DNA from: Schaalia sp. Marseille-Q2122
GTDB taxonomy: Bacteria; Actinomycetota; Actinomycetes; Actinomycetales; Actinomycetaceae
Assembly: GCF_903645355.1 (NCBI RefSeq)
Contig: NZ_CAHJXR010000002.1
Span: forward strand, 1 to 64,000
Direction: 5' to 3'
DNA: 64,000 nucleotides
Shown here: piece by piece, positions 8,284 to 17,852 of the stretch
How the letters are laid out: each line of letters starts with the position of its first letter
Numbering within the stretch: the stretch's first letter is position 1
Program-made: the position numbers and the translations under genes
Notes under the pieces: model-generated
The model's database searches: none
Seen by the model: the letters and a program-made list of their open reading frames with translations, nothing else
Told to the model about the DNA's origin: nothing

Positions 8284-9327
8284 ATGCACCTCAGCGTCCT
8301 CACCAGCCTTCACCCCCTCATGCGCGACATCACCGCCCTTACCCTCCACGGCGCCTGCCACACGCTCAGCGTCGAACTCACCGCTCATAGCGTCATCCTC
8401 ACCCTCACCACCCCCGAGGGAGACTCCGGCAGCGAAGAAATCCCCCTCGCCCACCCCTGCGTCACCTGCTCCATGCGCGAAGGCATCCTGCCCGCCATCA
8501 TCGAACTCGCAGACCTCGGCTGCGAACGCCTCCTCCTCGCCCTCCCCGCAGCCATCGAAGCACTCAGCCTCGTCCCCACACTCGCCGACATCATCGACTC
8601 TGAAGAACTCCCCATCAGCCTGCGCGCCGTCGCGCACAGCGTCGACGTCACCACCGCCTGCGAAGACCTCCTCTCCCACACCCTCCTGCACGACAAGGGT
8701 CTAGCCGTCATTGACGAGGACGAACGCTGCGCCGGGGAAGTCCTCATGGTCTCCCTCGGCTACGCCGACATCATCATCGCCCTGGGAGAGGACCCCGCAG
8801 GCTCCGACCTCGTCGAACACCTACGCCCCCTCGACACCCTCCGCATCAACACCCTCGAAGAACTCACCGCAGAACTCCTCTTCGAACACCGCCACGACGC
8901 CAACGACGCCATCGGACGCATCCACCCCACCAGCACCCAAGCATGGGGAGGACCCACCGACAACGGCGTATGGACCCTCGACCTCCACTCCGAACGGCCC
9001 TTCCACCCCGAACGCCTCGCCCAATGGGCCAAAGAACTCAGCGCCGCCGACATCTGCGCACGCGGCTGCTTCTGGCTGCCCTCACGACCCCGCCAAATCT
9101 GCACCTGGGAAGCCAACGGGCCCTCAGCCTCGGTCGGACAAGCAGGCATATGGACCGAAGATCCCTTCACCCACCTGATCCTCACCGGAAACGCAAGCCC
9201 CGAACGCCAAGAAGAAATCGCCCAAACCTTCCAGCGCATCCTCATGACCGAAGAAGAAATGGCCACCGCCCTCGACTGGGTAGGGGCCGCCGACGGCCTC
9301 GACACGTGGTTCCCCGCCGACGACTAA
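8284..9327 (+). CDS. CobW/COG0523-like protein without P-loop
   Basis: A 347-residue protein related to the CobW/ZagA metallochaperone family. The HPCVTCSMREGILPAIIELA segment (residues ~57-76) matches the family's metal-binding CxCC...RE..L..L region, although it reads CVTC. The C-terminal part (residues ~220-315, from GVWTLDLHSERPFHPERLAQW to ICTWEANGP) matches the CobW C-terminal domain. At the N-terminus, where GxxGxGKT should be, there is SVLTSLHPLMRD, so GTP binding is probably lost. It shares the Zur-type box with the alternative ribosomal genes, suggesting a zinc-handling role under starvation. Confidence 0.75.
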   Translation: MHLSVLTSLHPLMRDITALTLHGACHTLSVELTAHSVILTLTTPEGDSGSEEIPLAHPCVTCSMREGILPAIIELADLGCERLLLALPAAIEALSLVPTLADIIDSEELPISLRAVAHSVDVTTACEDLLSHTLLHDKGLAVIDEDERCAGEVLMVSLGYADIIIALGEDPAGSDLVEHLRPLDTLRINTLEELTAELLFEHRHDANDAIGRIHPTSTQAWGGPTDNGVWTLDLHSERPFHPERLAQWAKELSAADICARGCFWLPSRPRQICTWEANGPSASVGQAGIWTEDPFTHLILTGNASPERQEEIAQTFQRILMTEEEMATALDWVGAADGLDTWFPADD

Positions 9328-9382
9328 AACCCGCCGCGCACGAGCTCAGGCACGCCCAAGCATTCGCACCACAGGAGCGCAC

Positions 9383-10519
9383 CTAGCGGGCAAGCAAGGC
9401 CGCCACGTCGGCAGAAGAGAGAACGGAGCGCCACTGCTGCACATCAGCAAGCAAGAGCTCCACACCAAGAGCGCTCACATACTCCGAAGACGACAAGGCC
9501 AGAGCAATATCAGCAGCAACGACCTGCTGAGCCAGAGATGAAGCGTTCGACGCCTCCAGTTCGCAGCGCAGCTGGCGCTCATCAGTAGCGCCCTTGCTCA
9601 GCAGCTCCGTCGAACGCGTGAGCAGAGCATCAGCATAGAGCTCTGCATCACCCACCGGAGCAACAGCAATATCCATGTGGGGAAGGGTTTGAGCAACGCA
9701 ATCCCAGGTCCGAACAGCCGCAGTTGCCTCAGGGGAAGCAGCCAGAGCCTCGCGCAGGGATTCACTGAAGCTCTCCTGGGCTTGCAAATCTGCCCACTCC
9801 GAAGACAAATCCTCAGCAGACAGCGCCCAGGCGGTAGCTGGGGCACTGGAGGGGTGGGCCTTGAGTTGAGCTGCACGCTCAATGAGGGTGCCCAACTGGG
9901 CGGGAGAATCCTCAAGATCAACCCCATAGGCCTGAGCAAGCGCCCACGCATCCATTGCGCGACCAGCAGCAAGAGTCACCACCGGAACCGCCTGCTCCTT
10001 CGTGACAGCCTCAGGGGAGGTGCGGTGAGCGGCCAGCACACTCGTCATATCGTGGCGGGCAGTCGCCTCCAGCCACTGCGCGAAAGCCGCAGGGGACAGA
10101 GGCGCCTCAGCGACCGGGGTCGGCATCTCAACGAGTGACTGGGGTGTGTCAGCAGGCCAGGGCTCCCACAATCCACCAATCGTCTCCAGACGAGCCTGCG
10201 CCCCCTCAACCAGGGCTGAACTAGCGCTCTGGCAATCTCCGCACGCACTCGCCTTGGAGGAAAGCTGGGTGGCGCGCTCCACACTGGCGGCCTCGTGACG
10301 GGCCACCTGGTCGCGAAGGGCAGCGGCCTCGTTCATCTCGGGCAGGGGAGTGATCGTGGGAACGAGGGTGGCGCAGGCGCCCAGGGACGCTGCGCAGAGC
10401 ACGGCAAGCGCCGCCCGCCCCAAGGAGCGTCCGAGCTGTGCCGACGAGGGCGCCGCAAACGCGCCAGAGGATGACAGGGGACGATTCGCTGCTGGGGAAG
10501 GGGATGCTGAGACACTCAC
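9383..10519 (-). CDS. Lipoprotein, DUF4439-like, divergent from rimP
   Basis: A 378-residue predicted lipoprotein. A Ser/Pro/Ala-rich, cytosolic head is followed by a hydrophobic segment and lipobox SLGAC with lipid-carrying Cys at residue 49. The mature part is Ala/Glu-rich and mostly helical, with several AAL/EAL repeats. It is transcribed away from rimP, a place often occupied in actinobacteria by a ferritin-like DUF4439 protein; that family link is by context and weak resemblance only. The long head suggests the true start may lie further in. It converges on the CobW-like gene with 55 bases between stops. Confidence 0.6.
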   Translation of the reverse strand: MSVSASPSPAANRPLSSSGAFAAPSSAQLGRSLGRAALAVLCAASLGACATLVPTITPLPEMNEAAALRDQVARHEAASVERATQLSSKASACGDCQSASSALVEGAQARLETIGGLWEPWPADTPQSLVEMPTPVAEAPLSPAAFAQWLEATARHDMTSVLAAHRTSPEAVTKEQAVPVVTLAAGRAMDAWALAQAYGVDLEDSPAQLGTLIERAAQLKAHPSSAPATAWALSAEDLSSEWADLQAQESFSESLREALAASPEATAAVRTWDCVAQTLPHMDIAVAPVGDAELYADALLTRSTELLSKGATDERQLRCELEASNASSLAQQVVAADIALALSSSEYVSALGVELLLADVQQWRSVLSSADVAALLAR

Positions 10520-10596
10520 CCGTCGATCATCCCACGCTCAACGCGAGTACCATGGGAGGTTAGCGTGTGTCGCCAACGAACAATGAGGAGCATCCC

Positions 10597-11067
10597 ATGG
10601 CTCACAGCCACAATTCTGAACGACTCGAAGCCCTTCTTGCCGGGGTCGTGGCAGAAAACGGGCTCGAACTTGACGCTGTCATCGAAGCCAAGCAGGGGAC
10701 GATGGCCCTCGTTCGCGTCATCGTTGATGCCCCCGAAGGGCAAACAGGAGTGGACTCCGACCGCCTCGCCGAGGTCTCCCGCGCCGTATCGAAGGCCATG
10801 GATGTGGCAGATCCCATTGACGGTGAATATCTGCTGGAAGTCTCCACCCCCGGCGCAGAACGCGAACTGACCCAACCACGCCACTGGCGCAAGCAGATTG
10901 GCCGCCTCATCCGCGCCAAGATGCGCGACGGCTCCACCCTTCAAGGGCGTCTACTTGAGGCCGATGAGGAACACGCGACACTTGATGTTGACGGCGTTTC
11001 GACTACTATTTCCTACGCAAACGTGAAGAAGGCGCGCCCGCGCGTCGAATTGAACTCGGAGGAGTGA
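10597..11067 (+). CDS. rimP: Ribosome maturation factor RimP
   Basis: A 156-residue RimP, needed for 30S assembly. The N-terminal domain (MALVRVIVDAPEG, then LAEVSRAVSKAMD, YLLEVSTPGAERELTQPRHW) and the C-terminal SH3-like domain (GRLLEADEEHATLDVDG, KARPRVEL) are both present. ATG 10597 has GAGGAG 6 bases upstream and the protein then starts at the usual place; a further in-frame GTG at 10567 is disfavoured. First gene of rimP-nusA-ylxR-infB. Confidence 0.95.
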   Translation: MAHSHNSERLEALLAGVVAENGLELDAVIEAKQGTMALVRVIVDAPEGQTGVDSDRLAEVSRAVSKAMDVADPIDGEYLLEVSTPGAERELTQPRHWRKQIGRLIRAKMRDGSTLQGRLLEADEEHATLDVDGVSTTISYANVKKARPRVELNSEE

Positions 11068-11074
11068 GGCGACC

Positions 11075-12136
11075 GTGGAAATCGATATGACAGCACTGCG
11101 CATGGTCGAGCAGGAAAAGGGCGTGTCCCTGGAAACCCTGGTCGACGCCATTGAAGAAGCGCTGCTCAAGGCCTATCACAATATCCCTGGCGCCATCAGC
11201 CAGGCCCGCATCGAAATCGACAAGCGCACCGGCCGCGTCACCGTCATGGCCACCGAAGAAGACGATGACGGTAATCCCATCGGCGAATTCGATGACACCC
11301 CCCGCAACTTTGGCCGCATCGCCCAGGCCACCGCGCGCTCGGTCATTATGCAGCGCCTGCGTGACGCTGACGACGCCCGCGTGCTCGGCTCCTTCGCCGA
11401 CCGCACCGGCCAGATCGTCACCGGCGTCGTCCAACAAAGCCGCGCTGGCGGCCTGACCATGGTCAAACTCTCCGAGGACGTCGAGGGCGTGCTGCCCGAC
11501 CAAGAAAAGGTCCCCGGCGAAACCTACCGCCATGGCGACCGCATCCGCGCCTTCGTCGTCTCCGTTGAACGCACCGACCGCGGCGCCCGCATCACCCTCT
11601 CGCGCACGCACCCGGGCCTTGTCCTTGGCCTCTTCCAGCGTGAAGTGCCCGAAATTCAAGAAGGCCTCGTCACCATTAAGGCCATCGCCCGCGAGGCCGG
11701 ACACCGCACGAAGATCGCCGTCGCCGCACAGCGTGAGGGCGTCAACGCCAAGGGTGCCTGCATTGGCCCCATGGGCGCTCGCGTGCGCACTGTCATGAAC
11801 GAACTCGGTGGCGAAAAGATCGACATCGTCGACTGGTCCGCTGACCCAGCACGTTTCGTCGCCAACTCCCTCTCGCCCGCCCGCGTGACCCGCGTGGTTG
11901 TTCACTCCGTGGAAAATCAGACGGCCACAGCAATCGTGCCCGACTTCCAGCTGTCCCTGGCCATCGGTAAGGAAGGCCAAAACGCCCGCCTTGCCGCCCG
12001 CCTGACCGGCTACCACATTGACATCCACTCTGACACGGAAAACGGCGAAGAAATCGCCGCGTCGCGCACCTCAATGCCTGATGACGTGACCAGTCGCTCA
12101 CAGTCGATGAGTGAGATGCCTGAAGACCTGGGCTAA
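11075..12136 (+). CDS. nusA: Transcription factor NusA
   Basis: A 353-residue NusA: N-terminal RNA-polymerase-binding domain ([21 protein letters not shown]), S1 domain (about residues 120-190, [13 protein letters not shown]), and two KH domains ([12 protein letters not shown] near 230 and [17 protein letters not shown] near 296). It lacks the acidic repeats of proteobacterial NusA, as usual for actinobacteria. It acts in pausing, termination and antitermination. GTG 11075 lies 7 bases after rimP, with GGAGG over the rimP end; ATG 11087 is an alternative start. Confidence 0.96.
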   Translation: MEIDMTALRMVEQEKGVSLETLVDAIEEALLKAYHNIPGAISQARIEIDKRTGRVTVMATEEDDDGNPIGEFDDTPRNFGRIAQATARSVIMQRLRDADDARVLGSFADRTGQIVTGVVQQSRAGGLTMVKLSEDVEGVLPDQEKVPGETYRHGDRIRAFVVSVERTDRGARITLSRTHPGLVLGLFQREVPEIQEGLVTIKAIAREAGHRTKIAVAAQREGVNAKGACIGPMGARVRTVMNELGGEKIDIVDWSADPARFVANSLSPARVTRVVVHSVENQTATAIVPDFQLSLAIGKEGQNARLAARLTGYHIDIHSDTENGEEIAASRTSMPDDVTSRSQSMSEMPEDLG

Positions 12137-12148
12137 ACTAAGGAAATT

Positions 12149-12526
12149 GTGTGCCCGCATATTGTGAAGGACCGTTCACAAACATCCGCCCCGCGGACTG
12201 CTGCTGAACGAGAGGCTGAGGGTCACCCACCGGTGACACCGCAGCGCACCTGCGCAGGATGTGGGGGCAAAACCTCGCGAAACATGCTGATTCGCGTGGT
12301 TGCCGACGCTGACCTCCACCTCGTGGTGGATAGGCAGCGAGCACTACCCGGCCGAGGCGCATGGGTGCACCCCGCACCCGAGTGCGTGGCCGGAGCCAAG
12401 CAACGACGGGCACTGCCTCGTCTGCTCAAACTTCCCGTCGGCGCACCAGCGCCCACCGAGGAATTTTGGCACGAGCTCGCCCTCGCGGCACTGTCAGAGG
12501 CGCCACCGGCGCCTACGCATGAGTAA
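12149..12526 (+). CDS. ylxR: YlxR family RNA-binding protein
   Basis: A 125-residue YlxR (DUF448/RnpM) protein. Core motif PQRTCAGCGGKTSRNMLIRVV, cut here to RTCAGCG...LIRVV, then GRGAWVHP and a later Cys, as in the family. It is reported to bind RNase P RNA and modulate it. Usual nusA-ylxR-infB order. The start is uncertain: GTG 12149, GTG 12164 and GTG 12233 are all in frame, and the last would begin just before the conserved core. Confidence 0.85.
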   Translation: MCPHIVKDRSQTSAPRTAAEREAEGHPPVTPQRTCAGCGGKTSRNMLIRVVADADLHLVVDRQRALPGRGAWVHPAPECVAGAKQRRALPRLLKLPVGAPAPTEEFWHELALAALSEAPPAPTHE

Positions 12527-12638
12527 TGGAAGCGGGTTGGAAGCTGATGGGCACCCGATGAGTACCCAGCGATGAGCTGCCAGCAATATCAGTGACGCGT
12601 CTCCTGTTTGGAGGGAGACGCCCCCGAACAGGAGAAAA

Positions 12639-15494
12639 GTGGCAAAAACGCGTGTCCACGAGCTCGCCAAGGAGCTCGGAATCACCAGCAAGGAACTCCT
12701 TGCACACCTCGAACAAGCAGGCGAGTACGTCAAGGCGGCCTCCTCTGCCCTCGAGCCCCCCGTCGAACGAGCAGTGCGCGAACACTACGCCGCGCAGGCC
12801 CCCAAGGCTGAAGCAGCCAAGGAAGAAGCAAAGCCCGCTAAGAAGGCCGCTTCCCCCAAGCCTGCTCCCGCCAAGAAGGCTGCAGCACAGGCAGAGCCCA
12901 CCGAGGCACCCGCCGACAAGAGCAGCGCCGACAAGCCTGCAGACAAGCCCGCTGCCCCGGCACAAGAGGCTCCTGCAGCAGCAGACAAGAAGCCTGCCGC
13001 CCCCAAGCCCGCCCCTCGCGCTGCCGCGAAGAAGGCTGAAGCCCCGAGGCTCCCGCCCCCAGCCCCAAGCCTGCCGCAGGCGCGCTCCCGGCCCGGCCGC
13101 GCCCCGGCGCACGCCCGCAGGCCCCGCCCAGCCTACGCATCCTCCCAGGGCATGCCTCGCCCCGGCGGTTCCGGCGGTCCTCGCCCCGGCCCCCGTCCCG
13201 GTGGCTCCGGTGGCTCCGGTGGCCCGCGCCCAGGCGGCGCTGGCGGTCCTCGCCCCGCTCAGGGTGAGCGTCCTGCACGTCCCGGCGGCTCCGGTGGCGC
13301 TCCTCGCCCCGGTGGCGGCCGCTCCGCTGGTCCTCGCCCCAACCCGGGCATGATGCCCGGCCAGGCAAACTTCGCTCGCCCCGGCGGCGATCGTCCCGCA
13401 CGCCCCGGTGGCGGCGCTGGCGGCGGCCGCGGCCGCGGTGGCGCTCCTCGCCCCGGCGCAGGTGGCCCCAGCGCTACCGCAGGTGCTGGTGGCGGCTTTG
13501 GCGCCCCCCGTTCGGGTGGCCCCGGTGGTCCCGGCGGCGGTGCAGGTCGCGGTGGACGCGGCTCCACGCCCGGCGCATTCGGTCGTGGCGGCGGTGGCCG
13601 CAGCCAGCGCGGACGCAAGTCGAAGCGCGCGAAGCGTCAAGAGTTCGAGCAGCAGAATGCACCCACCATTGGTGGCGTGTCGATTCCTCGCGGCAACGGC
13701 CAGGAAATCCGCATCCGCCAGGGTGCATCCCTTGCTGACCTCGCTGAAAAGATCAACGTCAACCCCGCGGCGCTCGTGACCGTCCTCTTCCACCTGGGCG
13801 AAATGGCAACCGCCACCCAGTCCCTGGATCAGGACACCTTCGAAGCACTCGGCGCTGAACTGGGCTACGACGTTAAGGTTGTCTCCCCCGAAGACGAGGA
13901 CCGCGAACTCCTCGAAACCTTCGACATCAACCTTGAGGCTGAAGAACTCGACGATATCGAGAACATGCAGCCCCGCCCGCCGGTCGTCACCGTCATGGGT
14001 CACGTCGACCACGGTAAGACCAAGCTCCTTGACGCGATCCGTCACACCGACGTGGTCGACACTGAGCATGGCGGCATCACCCAGCACATCGGTGCCTACC
14101 AGGTCACCGTCAACGTTGAGGGCAAGCCCCGCCCCATCACCTTCATCGATACCCCCGGTCACGAGGCCTTCACCGCTATGCGTGCCCGTGGCGCTAAGGT
14201 CACCGACATTGCCATCCTCGTTGTCGCCGCTGATGACGGCGTCATGCCTCAGACCGTGGAAGCAATCAACCACGCTCAAGCGGCCGAGGTGCCCATCGTT
14301 GTGGCCGTCAACAAGGTCGATAAGGAAGAAGCCAACCCCGACAAGATCCGCGCACAGCTCACCGAGTACGGCCTCGTGGCCGAAGAATACGGTGGCGACG
14401 TCATGTTTGTTGACGTGTCGGCCAAGCAGCGCAAGGGTATCCACGACCTCCTTGAGGCCGTGCTGCTGACCGCTGACGCCTCGCTGGAACTGTCGGCCAA
14501 CCCCGATACTGACGCCCGTGGTGTGGCCATTGAAGCCAACCTCGACAAGGGCCGCGGCGCTGTGGCAACCATGCTCGTGCAGCGCGGTACCCTCAGCGTT
14601 GGTGACGCCATCGTCGTGGGTTCCTCCTACGGCCGTGTCCGCGCCATGTTTGATGACGACGGGAAGTCGGTTGAGCAGGCTGGCCCCTCCTGCCCCGTGC
14701 AGGTGCTCGGCCTGACCTCCGTGCCCCGCGCAGGCGACTCCTTCCTGGTTGCCCCCGATGACCGCACCGCGCGCCAGATCGCTGACAAGCGTGAAGCCGC
14801 CGAGCGTCAGGCTCTGCTGGCCAAGCGTCGCAAGCGCGTCTCCCTCGAGGACTTCGATAAGGTCCTCAAGGAAGGCGAGGTTGATACCCTCAACCTCATC
14901 ATCAAGGGTGACGTTTCCGGTGCTGTGGAAGCCCTGGAAGACTCCCTGCTGCGCATCGAGGTTGGCGACGAGGTCGCACTGCGTATCATCCACCGCGGTG
15001 TGGGTGCCATTACGCAAAACGACGTCAACCTGGCAACCGTCGACAACGCCGTGATCATCGCCTTCAACGTCCGCCCGGCCGAGCGCGTTCAAGAACTCGC
15101 CGACGCCGAGGGCGTGGAGATCAAGTACTACAACGTCATCTACTCCGCTCTGGACGACGTGGAAGCCGCGATGAAGGGCATGCTCAAGCCGATCTACGAA
15201 GAGGTCGCACTGGGCAGCGCCGAGATTCGTCAGGTCTTCCGCTCCGGCAAGTTCGGCAACATCGCGGGCTCTATCGTTCGCTCGGGCACCATCAAGCGCG
15301 GCACCAAGGCCCGCCTGGTGCGCGACGGCGTTGTGGTGGCAGAGAACCTCTCTATCGAGTCCCTGCGCCGCGAGAAGGACGACGTCACCGAGGTCCGCGA
15401 GGGCTACGAGTGCGGTATCACCCTGGGCTACAAGGACATCGCCGAAGGCGATGTCATTGAGACCTGGGAGATGCGCGAAAAGGCTCGCGACTGA
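12639..15494 (+). CDS. infB: Translation initiation factor IF-2
   Basis: A 951-residue IF-2. AGGAG precedes GTG 12639. Residues 1-55 form the N-terminal IF2N domain ([16 protein letters not shown]); ~60-340 are an Ala/Lys/Pro then Gly/Pro/Arg-rich linker; ~345-440 a second IF2N-like region; the GTPase follows with GHVDHGKT at 454-461, DTPGHEA and NKVD. The C-terminal domains bind fMet-tRNA ([12 protein letters not shown]-like end). Residues about 135-165 read in a frame that gives atypical Arg/Pro/Leu sequence (see finding). Brings initiator tRNA to the 30S subunit. Confidence 0.96.
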   Translation: MAKTRVHELAKELGITSKELLAHLEQAGEYVKAASSALEPPVERAVREHYAAQAPKAEAAKEEAKPAKKAASPKPAPAKKAAAQAEPTEAPADKSSADKPADKPAAPAQEAPAAADKKPAAPKPAPRAAAKKAEAPRLPPPAPSLPQARSRPGRAPAHARRPRPAYASSQGMPRPGGSGGPRPGPRPGGSGGSGGPRPGGAGGPRPAQGERPARPGGSGGAPRPGGGRSAGPRPNPGMMPGQANFARPGGDRPARPGGGAGGGRGRGGAPRPGAGGPSATAGAGGGFGAPRSGGPGGPGGGAGRGGRGSTPGAFGRGGGGRSQRGRKSKRAKRQEFEQQNAPTIGGVSIPRGNGQEIRIRQGASLADLAEKINVNPAALVTVLFHLGEMATATQSLDQDTFEALGAELGYDVKVVSPEDEDRELLETFDINLEAEELDDIENMQPRPPVVTVMGHVDHGKTKLLDAIRHTDVVDTEHGGITQHIGAYQVTVNVEGKPRPITFIDTPGHEAFTAMRARGAKVTDIAILVVAADDGVMPQTVEAINHAQAAEVPIVVAVNKVDKEEANPDKIRAQLTEYGLVAEEYGGDVMFVDVSAKQRKGIHDLLEAVLLTADASLELSANPDTDARGVAIEANLDKGRGAVATMLVQRGTLSVGDAIVVGSSYGRVRAMFDDDGKSVEQAGPSCPVQVLGLTSVPRAGDSFLVAPDDRTARQIADKREAAERQALLAKRRKRVSLEDFDKVLKEGEVDTLNLIIKGDVSGAVEALEDSLLRIEVGDEVALRIIHRGVGAITQNDVNLATVDNAVIIAFNVRPAERVQELADAEGVEIKYYNVIYSALDDVEAAMKGMLKPIYEEVALGSAEIRQVFRSGKFGNIAGSIVRSGTIKRGTKARLVRDGVVVAENLSIESLRREKDDVTEVREGYECGITLGYKDIAEGDVIETWEMREKARD

Positions 15495-15564
15495 TCGGTC
15501 GCTATCGGCTGATCGCCAGTGGTGTCCGCCGGTGGGCGGATGACACTGAGCGTCCCTAGCACAT

Positions 15565-15604
15565 GGTGCCCCGCCAACCCAGTTTTCCGGGCTGGCGGGG
15601 CACC
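15565..15604 (+). terminator. Hairpin between infB and rbfA
   Basis: GGTGCCCCGCCA (15565-15576) pairs perfectly with TGGCGGGGCACC (15593-15604) around a 16-base loop that has its own ACCC/GGGC-like pairing. No T run follows. It may be an attenuator or processing site within the operon, since rbfA has its own ribosome-binding site 60 bases on. Confidence 0.6.
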
Positions 15605-15670
15605 GCACCACTTAAAACACCGCAGATAGTTGAGACACCTTCTGGGGTGTTGACAAGGAAGGAGGCACTC

Positions 15671-16243
15671 GTGGCTGACGAATCGCGCGTGCGCAAGGTT
15701 CAAGATCGTATTCACCAGACCGTGGCCGGTATGCTGGGCCGCCGCATTAAAGACCCTCGCCTGGGTTTTGTCACTATTACTGACGTGCGCGTCACCGGTG
15801 ACCTCCAGCACGCCTCGATCTTCTACACCGTCTTCGGTGATGAGGAGGAACGCAAGGGCACGGCTCGTGCGTTCGAATCCGCCAAGGGCATTATCCGCTC
15901 TGAGGTGGGCAAGGCCCTGGGTATCCGCCTGACCCCCACCCTGGAGTTCATCCTCGACGCCCTGCCTGAAACTGCCGCCTCCCTGGAGGATGTGCTGACG
16001 GCTGCCCGCCTGAAGGACGCTCAGATCGCTGAGCTGGCTGAAGGCGCGTCCTACGCCGGTGAGGAGGACCCCTACCGTCATCCCGAAGAGGATGAGGACT
16101 GGGATGAAGACGAGTGGGATGACGAGGACGAAGAGTGGGACGAGGACGAGGCTGCTGAGGAAGACGGCCTCGAAGAGGACGTTGACACTGACGACAGTGA
16201 TGATGATTCTCAGGATGCCGAATCGGACGAGGATCTCGACTGA
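15671..16243 (+). CDS. rbfA: Ribosome-binding factor A with acidic tail
   Basis: A 190-residue RbfA. GTG 15671 has AAGGAGG 6 bases upstream and gives the normal start ([18 protein letters not shown]). The KH-like core runs to about residue 120 ([30 protein letters not shown]). It helps mature 16S rRNA in the 30S subunit. The last ~60 residues are almost entirely Asp/Glu with a few Trp, far longer and more acidic than the family core needs, and look disordered. In-frame sequence upstream to 15563 is not translated in my view. Confidence 0.93.
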   Translation: MADESRVRKVQDRIHQTVAGMLGRRIKDPRLGFVTITDVRVTGDLQHASIFYTVFGDEEERKGTARAFESAKGIIRSEVGKALGIRLTPTLEFILDALPETAASLEDVLTAARLKDAQIAELAEGASYAGEEDPYRHPEEDEDWDEDEWDDEDEEWDEDEAAEEDGLEEDVDTDDSDDDSQDAESDEDLD

Positions 16244-16420
16244 GGGGTGGCCTCGGCAAGCGGCGCTGATCTCAGCAAGCGGCGCCGGCCTCGACGGACG
16301 CCACTGACCTCAGCAAGCGGCGCCGACCTCGACGGACGTCACTGATCTCAACAAGCGGCGCCGGCCTCGGCATGCGGCGTCGGCCTCGACAAGCGGCGCA
16401 GGCCTCGACGGACTGGCTCC
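16244..16420. repeat. Imperfect tandem repeat after rbfA
   Basis: About four to five imperfect copies of a 24-38-bp unit built on CAGCAAGCGGCGCCGGCCTC and GACGGACGCCACTGA. Copies begin near 16268, 16305 and 16346, with degenerate ones beyond. Repeats of AAGCGGCG every 20-40 bases are obvious. No coding frame is convincing here. Confidence 0.7.
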
Positions 16421-16466
16421 CGTGAACTGAAGCCGCCCCCAAGTCAATACTGCTGACTCACTGATG

Positions 16467-16510
16467 CTCTGCCGTACTCCCCACATTCGGGAGTGCGGCA
16501 GAGTCATTTT
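16467..16510 (+). terminator. Rho-independent terminator
   Basis: CTCTGCCGTACTCCC (16467-16481) pairs with GGGAGTGCGGCAGAG (16489-16503), with one G-U pair and a 7-base loop, followed by TCATTTTCTC. It ends the rimP-rbfA transcription unit. Confidence 0.8.
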
Positions 16511-16598
16511 CTCTGGGGTGGGCACGAGGGGCAAAGGAGGAGAGTCACCTGCTAGCCTCAAAAGGCATCCTGTTATTGAAAGACTGGAAAGGATCACT

Positions 16599-17309
16599 GT
16601 GGCTCCGTTTCTTGACTCGCTGAAGAACTTTTTCTCCCGCTCTGTGCGAGGCATTCCTCCAACTCCTGAAGAGCACGCCGCTGAGGAAAGTTCTTTCCGC
16701 AGGCAAAGGGCGGAAAGCGTCACGGCTTGGGGAAGCGCAATGTCTTCGGACAGTGCTCGTGTGGAGGCGAGTCTGAGTGCGTCACCCATGGGTGGCCTTC
16801 CGGCAGATGCCCTTGTCGACATGACGCTCAAGGATGCTGGCGAGAGCCCTGCGAAGGTGATCGAGGTCATGATGGCAGCCTCTGGCATGAGCCTTATTGA
16901 GGCAAAGGCCTGCGTTGATAGCACCCCCGCTGTTGTTCTTCGCGCAGTGAGGGCAGACGAGGGACGTCAGTTCGCGCGCGAGGTGTCCATGGCCGGAGGG
17001 ACGACCATATTGGCTCCGGCTGAAAGCGCCGTAACCTCCGATGTAGCTGTGTCTGATGCTGTGCCCGATGCTCTGGCTGATCTTCCGGACGATGCCGTTG
17101 CGGACCTGGTGTTGCGCGCGGTGGGCGCCGCGCCTGTGGCGGTGGTGAAGGCATTGTTTGCCCACTGTGGATGTGACCTGAAAGGGGCGAAGGACCTTGC
17201 CGATCAGGCGCCTGTCACCGTCATGGAGGGCGCATCGCTGGAGGTGCTTGTTCCTGCCTACCGCGCATTGCAGGAGGCGGGTGCTGAGGTGGAGGTTGTC
17301 GCCCACTAA
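16599..17309 (+). CDS. Protein with two L7/L12 C-terminal-like domains
   Basis: A 236-residue protein. GTG 16599 has GAAAGG upstream. Residues 1-65 are a charged, probably flexible head. Residues ~72-138 (VDMTLKDAG...KVIEVMMAASGMSLIEAKA) and ~165-234 (VADLVLRAVG...AVVKALFA...DLKGAKDLADQAP, ending EAGAEVEVV) each match the fold and spacing of the ribosomal L7/L12 C-terminal domain, which recruits translation GTPases. The dimerising N-terminal domain of L7/L12 is absent. The second copy is closer to true L12 than the first. Function unknown; a ribosome- or factor-binding role is an inference. It is flanked by repeats on both sides. Confidence 0.8.
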   Translation: MAPFLDSLKNFFSRSVRGIPPTPEEHAAEESSFRRQRAESVTAWGSAMSSDSARVEASLSASPMGGLPADALVDMTLKDAGESPAKVIEVMMAASGMSLIEAKACVDSTPAVVLRAVRADEGRQFAREVSMAGGTTILAPAESAVTSDVAVSDAVPDALADLPDDAVADLVLRAVGAAPVAVVKALFAHCGCDLKGAKDLADQAPVTVMEGASLEVLVPAYRALQEAGAEVEVVAH

Positions 17310-17322
17310 CTGCGTCTGGTTG

Positions 17323-17473
17323 CACTGGTGCGCCCTGGTTGCACTGGATGCGCCGGGCCCGGAGCTTTTCGATCGACCCGGCGCAACCAGTGCAACGCAG
17401 CGCAAGTGGTGCAACGGGAAGCCGTGCAACCAGGCGCTACCGGTGCAACCCGGGGCAACAGGTGCAACGTGAG
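17323..17473. repeat. Direct repeat copy A (GTGCAAC-rich element)
   Basis: A 151-bp element more than 90% identical to 18253-18422. It opens with a stem: GCACTGGATGCGCCGGG (17341-17357) faces CCCGGCGCAACCAGTGC (17377-17393). It ends with repeated GGTGCAAC octamers at 9-15-base spacing. It starts 13 bases after the stop of the L7/L12-like gene. Bases 17474-17648 beyond it hold no gene I can support. Confidence 0.85.
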
Positions 17474-17648
17474 GCCATGCACAGCGCAGAGTTCCAACAA
17501 ACAAGTCAGTGTCCTGATGTACCCTTCTCAGAACTGTGCTGTAGAAAAACTTTGTATTACCCATCCAGGCATAACAGTGAGGTCCTCATGCTTGCGTTGT
17601 TCTGCCTCATACCGGGAAATACTGGTATCACATCGGTATCATTTTTCT

Positions 17649-17852
17649 ATGGCGATGACATTACGACTGACCGAAGAAGAAGACGCTGCTCTCGTATTTC
17701 TTGCCGAACAGCAAGGAGTAAGCAAGCGTGAGGCAACAGTGCGCGCCATCCAAGAAAGTGCACAGAGGTTGGCGCATGAGACTCGTGTAGCCCAGGCCAC
17801 CGATCGGGGTCTTGAGCGCTGGGCGGATGTGTTGGAGCGCCTTGGAAAATGA
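17649..17852 (+). CDS. Antitoxin of Doc-type toxin (RHH-like)
   Basis: A 67-residue protein, MAMTLRLTEEEDAALVFLAE with QQGVSKREATVRAI: a beta strand and two helices as in ribbon-helix-helix antitoxins, then a charged C-terminal tail likely to bind the toxin. Its stop overlaps the doc start by 4 bases (ATGA). It should repress its own promoter. ATG 17655 is a second possible start. Longer in-frame extension upstream runs into the repeat and is not believed. Confidence 0.8.
   Translation: MAMTLRLTEEEDAALVFLAEQQGVSKREATVRAIQESAQRLAHETRVAQATDRGLERWADVLERLGK

Noticed and set aside
12513-15611. Open frame of over 1,000 codons antisense to infB
   Set aside because: It is a mirror of the GC-biased infB codons; its product is low-complexity Gly/Ala/Val/Asp sequence with no domain, and infB is certain.
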